The notes under the pieces: model-generated | What the model was told of the DNA's origin: nothing | Databases searched by the model: none | What the model saw: the letters and a program-made list of their open reading frames with translations, nothing else | Source: JBHIBC01 sp046758905 | Lineage (GTDB): Bacteria; Acidobacteriota; Polarisedimenticolia; Gp22-AA2 | Assembly: GCA_046758905.1 (NCBI GenBank) | Contig: JBHIBC010000021.1 | Coordinates: forward strand, 1-41,392 | DNA: 41,392 bases | Reading direction: 5' to 3' | Part shown: in pieces, positions 36,697 through 41,392 of the stretch | Layout: each line of letters starts with the position of its first letter | Position numbering within the stretch: position 1 is the first letter of the stretch | Position numbers and translations under genes: made by a program

Positions 36697-37380
36697 TCAG
36701 GGATCGTCGGGGCGGGGGCCGAACATGCAGTCGAAGCCGGGGCCGCACGGCCTGCCGACGGTGAGGCCGAAGTTGTTGCCCGCGTTGAGAGCCAGGCCCC
36801 CGAACCAGGAGGGCGAGCCGGTGTCGAAGCCGTATCCCAGGAAGGGAGGATCGTCCGGGTAGCGGATCGGGCCGGGCACGCCGCCGATCGCTGCGTAGCC
36901 GATCGCCGGGACCAGCAGCAGCGGCGCGGCGGGCTGCGGCGGAGGCGGCGGCGCCGTGGGCGGCGGGTTGATGTTGATGACGATGGTCGTGCCGCCGCCG
37001 TCCCCGGTCCTGACCTCGATCTCGCTCCCCTCCGGGAGCGGGGCCCCGGTCAGCTCGACCTCCACCTCGCCCGATGCGGCCGAATCGCCCGCCGTGGGCC
37101 GGGGGGGCTCCCCGGCGGGCCTCTGCCCGCGGCGGGCCGGGCCCGTCTCGGCGGCCGCGAGGCACTCCGTTCGCCTTCGGCCCCGCTCGTCCAGGTTGGT
37201 CAGGACGATCGCCTCCCGGCCGCGCTCGTCGAGCGCCCGGAAGATGCGGACGCACTCGGCGAACTCGGCACCATCGTCCCGGTCGGCCGCTCCCGGCGGG
37301 ATCTCCAGCGCCAGGGCGACCGGCACCCAGGCGAGGGCGGCCGCGAGAAGGCCGACGCCGAGCCGGGATTCCACGGGCAT
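36697..37380 (-). CDS. Secreted proline-rich protein of unknown function
   Basis: The 227-residue product has an N-terminal signal peptide (LGVGLLAAALAWVPVALALE). A short helical part with two cysteines follows (AECVRIFRALDERGREAIVLTNLDERGRRRTEC), then a variable acidic region, a proline run (NINPPPTAPPPPPQP) and a Gly/Pro-rich end with a CGPGFDC pair. I recognise no family. The protein is probably periplasmic or surface-exposed, with the N-terminal cysteines able to form a disulfide. The ATG at 37380 has GGGAG only one base away; the GTG at 37374 sits seven bases after that site and is the more likely start. It lies alone between the convergent CDF gene and divergent carA. Confidence 0.7.
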   Translation of the reverse strand: MPVESRLGVGLLAAALAWVPVALALEIPPGAADRDDGAEFAECVRIFRALDERGREAIVLTNLDERGRRRTECLAAAETGPARRGQRPAGEPPRPTAGDSAASGEVEVELTGAPLPEGSEIEVRTGDGGGTTIVININPPPTAPPPPPQPAAPLLLVPAIGYAAIGGVPGPIRYPDDPPFLGYGFDTGSPSWFGGLALNAGNNFGLTVGRPCGPGFDCMFGPRPDDP

Positions 37381-37418
37381 GCTCCCATCTTAACACCGTA
37401 AGGCGCGCGGAGCACGTG

Positions 37419-37427
37419 TGATATTCT
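37419..37427 (+). promoter_or_regulatory. Extended -10 promoter for carAB
   Basis: TGATATTCT (TG-n-TATTCT) precedes carA by about 55 bases; the matching -35 (TAAGGC, 37399-37404) is poor. I see no PyrR-type leader or arginine-type operator in the remaining gap. Confidence 0.4.
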
Positions 37428-37482
37428 CCGCCCCACGATCGCGATTCGAAAGGGCCGCTGCCGGGCCGCGCTTCGGTCCGGA

Positions 37483-38640
37483 GTGTCGGGAGGAGCGGGG
37501 AGGGAGGATCTGGCCAGCAGCGTCGGGGCAGGGCGGCGCCGGGCGAGGAGGGGGCGGCTGGTCCTCGAGGACGGGGCGGTGTTCGCCGGCTCGGTGTTCG
37601 GCGCCCCGCGCCCGGTGGCCGGCGAGGTCGTGTTCACGACCGGCATGGTCGGGTACCCCGAGGCGCTGACCGACCCCTCCTACCACGGTCAGATCCTGAC
37701 CTTCACCTACCCCTCCCTCGGCAATTACGGCATCCCGGGCGAGGCCGGGCCCCGGCGCCGATCCATGCGCGGGCCGGACGGGATCGCGGAGCGGCCGATG
37801 GAATCAGCCCGCATCCGGGTCGCGGGGCTGGTCTGCGCGACGTACTCCGAGCATTACTCCCATCACACCGCGGGGATGAGCCTGGGGAGCTGGCTCGCCT
37901 CGCAGGGGGTGCCCGCGCTGACCGGGGTGGATACGCGGGCCCTCACCAGGAGGATCCGGGCGCGGGGGGCGATGCTCGGCCGTATCGAGGTCGCGGGATG
38001 CGCCGTGCCGGACTTCTCCGATCCGAACGCGCGCAACCTGGTCGCCGAGGTCTCGACCCGCGCGGTCCGCAGGCACGGAAGGGGCGGCGTCCCGCTCTAC
38101 CTGATCGACTGCGGGGGCAAGAACAACCAGCTGCGCATGCTCGTCGCACGGGGCGCGGAGGTGCGCGTGGTCCCCTGGGACTTCGACGTGGCGGGGGCTC
38201 CGCGGGACTACGCCGGCGTGGTGATCAGCAACGGTCCCGGCGATCCCCGGATGGCGGCGGCGACCATCCAGACCGCGCGCCGCCTGATGCGGCGGCGCGT
38301 GCCGATCCTCGGCATCTGTCTGGGGCACCAGATCCTCGCCCTCGCCGCCGGAGGCTCCACCTACAAGATGGGATTCGGCCACCGGTCGCACAACCAGCCC
38401 TGTGTCGAGCCGGGCACCGGGCGCTGCTACCAGAGCAGCCAGAACCACGGGTACGCGGTCGAGGGGCGGAGCCTTCCGCGGGGCTGGGAGGAGTGGTTCG
38501 TCAACGCCAACGACGGGACCAACGAGGGCGTCCGGCACCGCCGCGCTCCTTGGCGCTCCGTCCAGTTCCACCCGGAGGCGGCACCCGGCCCGACCGGCAC
38601 CGAGTGGATCCTCGACGAGTTCCTCGCGGAGATCGGCTGA
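37483..38640 (+). CDS. carA: Carbamoyl-phosphate synthase small subunit, CAD-like type
   Basis: CarA releases ammonia from glutamine for carbamoyl-phosphate synthesis, feeding pyrimidines and arginine. The N-terminal domain has GEVVFTTGMVGYPEALTDPS. The glutaminase domain has SNGPGDP, the nucleophile Cys279 in GICLGHQILAL, and the His-Glu pair in VQFHPEA. Several segments (GYPEALTDPSYHGQIL, DCGGKNNQLR, RSHNQPCVEPGTGRCYQSSQNHGYAV) are closer to what I recall of the animal CAD glutaminase than to E. coli CarA. The 385 residues are normal. The GTG at 37483 is the only upstream start in the frame, so the first 25 residues, which are Arg-rich, are uncertain. The stop shares a base with the carB start (TGATG). 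Confidence 0.95.
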   Translation: MSGGAGREDLASSVGAGRRRARRGRLVLEDGAVFAGSVFGAPRPVAGEVVFTTGMVGYPEALTDPSYHGQILTFTYPSLGNYGIPGEAGPRRRSMRGPDGIAERPMESARIRVAGLVCATYSEHYSHHTAGMSLGSWLASQGVPALTGVDTRALTRRIRARGAMLGRIEVAGCAVPDFSDPNARNLVAEVSTRAVRRHGRGGVPLYLIDCGGKNNQLRMLVARGAEVRVVPWDFDVAGAPRDYAGVVISNGPGDPRMAAATIQTARRLMRRRVPILGICLGHQILALAAGGSTYKMGFGHRSHNQPCVEPGTGRCYQSSQNHGYAVEGRSLPRGWEEWFVNANDGTNEGVRHRRAPWRSVQFHPEAAPGPTGTEWILDEFLAEIG

Positions 38641-41392
38641 TGCGCGGGGTGAGTCGCAGGATGCGGGTGCTCCTCCTCGGGTCGGGGGCGCTGAAGATCG
38701 GCGAGGCGGGCGAGTTCGACTACTCCGGCTCGCAGGCGATCAAGGCTCTCAGGGAGGAGGGCGTCGAGGTCTGGCTGATCAACCCGAACATCGCCACGAT
38801 CCAGACGTCGGCCGGGCTCGCGGACCGGATCTTCCTGCTCCCGGTCGAGCCGCGCTTCGTGGCCCGGGTGATCGCCATGGGACGCCCCCACGGGATCCTG
38901 CTCTCGTTCGGCGGCCAGACGGCGCTCAACTGCGGCCTCGCGCTACACCGGCAGGGAGTCCTGAGGCGCCACGGCGTGCGGAACCTCGGCAGCCCCATCT
39001 CCGCCATCGAGAAGACCGAGGACCGGGCCCTGTTCGCGCGAGAGCTCAGGAGCATCGGCCTCAAGGTGCCCCGCAGCGGCGCGGCGCGGGACCTCGCGGG
39101 GGCGCTGCGCGTCGCGCGGCGCATCGGCTTCCCGGTGATGGCGCGAACCGGTTTCTCCCTGGGCGGCCGCGGCTCGGGCATCGCCCGTGACGAGGCCGGG
39201 CTCAAGCGCCTGCTCGCCGAGGCGCTCAGCGCGTCGCCCCAGGTGCTGATCGAGGAGGACCTGACGGGCTGGAAGGAGGTGGAATACGAGGTGGTCCGCG
39301 ACGCGGCGGACAACTGCATCACGGTCTGCAACATGGAGAACGTGGACCCTCTCGGGGTGCACACGGGGGAGTCGATCGTCGCCGCCCCGTCGCAGACTCT
39401 GACCGATCGGGAGTACTTCGCGCTGCGCGCCATCGCCTTCAGGGTGATCCGCCATTTCCGGATCGTCGGCGAGTGCAACATCCAGTTCGCGCTCGACCCG
39501 GACTCGGACGACTACCGGATCATCGAGGTCAACGCCCGCCTGTCCCGTTCCTCCGCCCTGGCGAGCAAGGCGACCGGCTACCCCCTGGCGCGGATCGCGG
39601 CCAAGCTGGCCCTCGGCCGCAGGCTCCCCGATCTGAGGAACTCGATGAACGACGCCACCACCGCCTGCTTCGAGCCGGCGCTCGACTACCTCGTGGTCAA
39701 GATGCCGAAGTGGGACCTGGAGAAGTTCCGCGGTGCGTCGCACTTCATCGGCAGCGAGATGAAATCGGTGGGAGAGGTGATGGCCGTCGGCCGGTCGTTC
39801 GAGGAGGCGCTCCAGAAAGGCTGCCGGATGCTGGGGGACAACGTCCGGGGCCTGGTGGAGAACGACCTGAACCTCCGCCAGTCGCTGGCGCGGCTGTCCG
39901 ACCCGACCCCCCGCCGGGTGTTCGCGCTGGCGGAGGCCCTGTCCCGCGGCCGGAGCGTTCGGTCGCTGCACCGTCTGACCGGCATCGACCCGTGGTTCCT
40001 CGGGAAGATGGCGCGCATCGTCGACCTCGCCGCCGAGCTGAGGGCCGCGCGGTGCGGGCCGCTGTCCGGCGACCTGCTGCGGAGGGCCAAGCGCGCCGGG
40101 TTCGGCGACGCTCAGATCGCCCGCTTGTCCCGTCGCCCTGCGTCCGATGTGGCCCGCGCGCGCAGCAGGGCCGGGATCACTCCCGTGGTCAAGCAGATCG
40201 ACACGCTCGCGGCCGAGTGGCCGGTCCGCACCAACTACCTGTACCTCACCTACCACGGGACCGAGGACGACGTCGTCGCCCCCGAGGGGGGGCGGCGGGT
40301 GATCATCCTCGGCTCGGGCGCCTACCGGATCGGCTCCTCGGTCGAATTCGACTGGTGCTGCGTCAGCGCCGCCGCTTCGCTCGGCCGGCTCGGGTACGAC
40401 CCCGTCGTGATCAACTGCAACCCGGAGACGGTGTCCACCGACTACGACATGGGGCACACGCTCTACTTCGAGGAGCTCAGCTTCGAGCGGATCCACGACA
40501 TCTGGCGCAAGGAGCGGCCGCTCGGTCTCCTGCTGGCCTTCGGCGGGCAGATCCCGAACAACCACGCGCTGGCCTGCCTCGAGGCGGGGATCCCCGTGTT
40601 CGGCACCCGGCCGCGCGACATCGACCGGGCCGAGGATCGGCACAAGTTCTCCACCCTCCTCGACCGACTCGGTGTCCCGCAGCCGCCGTGGGCCGAGGTG
40701 GTCTCGCGGCGCGAGGCGCGGCGCTTCTGCGAGCGGGCCGGCTATCCCGTCCTGGTGCGCCCTTCCTATGTCCTGTCGGGGGCCGCCATGCGGATCGCGG
40801 GCGATGCGGCAGCACTCGACCTGGCCCTGCGGGGCGCCGCCGAGGTGTCCCGCAGGCACCCGGTGGTGATCTCGAAGTTCATCGAGGGTGCGAAGGAGCT
40901 GGAGGCGGACGCGGTCGCCGCACGCGGCCGACTGCTCGCGGTGGCCGTCACCGAGCACGTCGAGAACGCGGGCGTGCATTCAGGCGACGCGACCGTGGTG
41001 CTGCCGCCTCAGAAGATCTACCTGGAGACGGTGCGGCGGATCCGGTCGATCACCGCGCAGCTCGCCCGCGCCCTCAGCATCACCGGACCCTTCAACGTGC
41101 AGTTCCTGGCGATCGACAACGAGGCGATGGTGATCGAGTGCAACCTGCGCGCCTCGCGCTCCTTCCCGTTCATCTCCAAGGTCACGGGCGTCGACTTCGT
41201 CGACCTGGCCACCCGGGCGATGATGGGCGAGGAGGTCGGCCCGGTCCCCGCCTCGCTGCTCGACCTCGACTACGTCGGCGTCAAGGCGCCGCAATTCTCG
41301 TTCTCGCGCATCAAGGGCGCCGACCCCGCGCTGCGCGTCGAGATGGCCTCCACCGGGGAGGTGGGCTGTCTGGGCGAGGACCTGCCGGAGGC
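38640..41392 (+). CDS. carB: Carbamoyl-phosphate synthase large subunit, CAD-like type, 3' truncated by window
   Basis: CarB joins bicarbonate, ammonia and two ATP to make carbamoyl phosphate. The frame stays open to the window end: 917 codons of the usual 1,070 or so, so only the C-terminal allosteric domain is missing. Both ATP-grasp halves are present. The first starts LLGSGALKIGEAGEFDYSGS and the second ILGSGAYRIGSSVEFDWC. IIEVNARLSRSSALASKATGYP and VIECNLRASRSFPF are the matching metal-binding segments. These forms match the CAD/Bacteroidetes-like lineage rather than E. coli CarB (which, as I recall, has IGQACEFDYSGAQ and IGQGIEFDYC). The ATG at 38640 overlaps carA by one base. A second ATG at 38661 is possible. 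Confidence 0.96.
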   Translation, partial: MRGVSRRMRVLLLGSGALKIGEAGEFDYSGSQAIKALREEGVEVWLINPNIATIQTSAGLADRIFLLPVEPRFVARVIAMGRPHGILLSFGGQTALNCGLALHRQGVLRRHGVRNLGSPISAIEKTEDRALFARELRSIGLKVPRSGAARDLAGALRVARRIGFPVMARTGFSLGGRGSGIARDEAGLKRLLAEALSASPQVLIEEDLTGWKEVEYEVVRDAADNCITVCNMENVDPLGVHTGESIVAAPSQTLTDREYFALRAIAFRVIRHFRIVGECNIQFALDPDSDDYRIIEVNARLSRSSALASKATGYPLARIAAKLALGRRLPDLRNSMNDATTACFEPALDYLVVKMPKWDLEKFRGASHFIGSEMKSVGEVMAVGRSFEEALQKGCRMLGDNVRGLVENDLNLRQSLARLSDPTPRRVFALAEALSRGRSVRSLHRLTGIDPWFLGKMARIVDLAAELRAARCGPLSGDLLRRAKRAGFGDAQIARLSRRPASDVARARSRAGITPVVKQIDTLAAEWPVRTNYLYLTYHGTEDDVVAPEGGRRVIILGSGAYRIGSSVEFDWCCVSAAASLGRLGYDPVVINCNPETVSTDYDMGHTLYFEELSFERIHDIWRKERPLGLLLAFGGQIPNNHALACLEAGIPVFGTRPRDIDRAEDRHKFSTLLDRLGVPQPPWAEVVSRREARRFCERAGYPVLVRPSYVLSGAAMRIAGDAAALDLALRGAAEVSRRHPVVISKFIEGAKELEADAVAARGRLLAVAVTEHVENAGVHSGDATVVLPPQKIYLETVRRIRSITAQLARALSITGPFNVQFLAIDNEAMVIECNLRASRSFPFISKVTGVDFVDLATRAMMGEEVGPVPASLLDLDYVGVKAPQFSFSRIKGADPALRVEMASTGEVGCLGEDLPE

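Noticed and set aside
38943..40979. A 678-codon frame antisense to carB
   Set aside because: It is the mirror of carB third-position GC bias, and the carB frame underneath is unambiguous.

Overview
The window is about 41 kb of very GC-rich (roughly 70% by eye), densely packed bacterial chromosome. It reads as conserved housekeeping DNA: almost every gene belongs to a recognisable family, intergenic gaps are short, and start/stop overlaps of the ATGA, GTGA or TGATG kind link most neighbours. The organism is Gram-negative: there is an LpxH-type lipid A hydrolase and at least three predicted lipoproteins. The mixture (CAD-like carbamoyl-phosphate synthase, a second EF-G, CTCGC-motif lipoprotein, small Cys-rich RANFC-type protein) makes me think of Acidobacteriota or a similar high-GC phylum. 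That is an inference, not something read directly. No tRNA, rRNA, CRISPR array, insertion sequence or prophage was found.

Layout. (1) 1-4.9 kb, plus: end of an M23 peptidase, secA with its own promoter, guaB. (2) 4.9-7.6 kb, minus: nnrE/D, a GNAT gene and tsaE as one operon. (3) 7.6-11.2 kb, plus: a 309-base divergent control region, then aroC, an alkyltransferase-like gene and two CPBP-type membrane protease genes, the second lacking the catalytic Glu pair. (4) 11.2-16.6 kb, minus: tmk, holB and two ABC half-transporters that together look like a heterodimeric exporter. (5) 16.7-17.0 kb, plus: a Cys-rich protein with an apparent 3' frameshift. (6) 17-21.1 kb, minus: asnS-rimO-pgpA-ribF. (7) 21.2-23.4 kb, plus: a GT39-like membrane glycosyltransferase and a GNAT gene broken by one missing base. 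(8) 23.5-26.2 kb, minus: a CTCGC-motif lipoprotein and an EF-G paralogue, each with its own promoter. (9) 26.5-34.5 kb, plus: a nucleotidyltransferase-fold gene, then an overlapping series nfo-queE-queC-queA-tgt-lipoprotein-lipoprotein-lpxH. (10) 34.4-37.4 kb: a class IV aminotransferase (minus), acpS and a CDF metal transporter (plus), a secreted proline-rich protein (minus). (11) 37.4 kb to the end, plus: carA and a 3'-truncated carB.

Functional themes are protein export (secA), nucleotide synthesis (guaB, tmk, carAB), tRNA and ribosome modification (tsaE, queE/C/A, tgt, rimO, asnS), repair of damaged NAD(P)H, cofactor and lipid metabolism (ribF, pgpA, acpS, lpxH), and DNA repair or damage sensing (nfo, atl). 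I see no clear multi-gene defence or mobile system. The points most worth following up are two apparent frameshifts, the complementary site degeneracy of the ABC pair, the CAD-like carAB, the QQ-type CPBP protein, the unexplained aroC leader, and the two lipoproteins placed between queuosine genes and lpxH.
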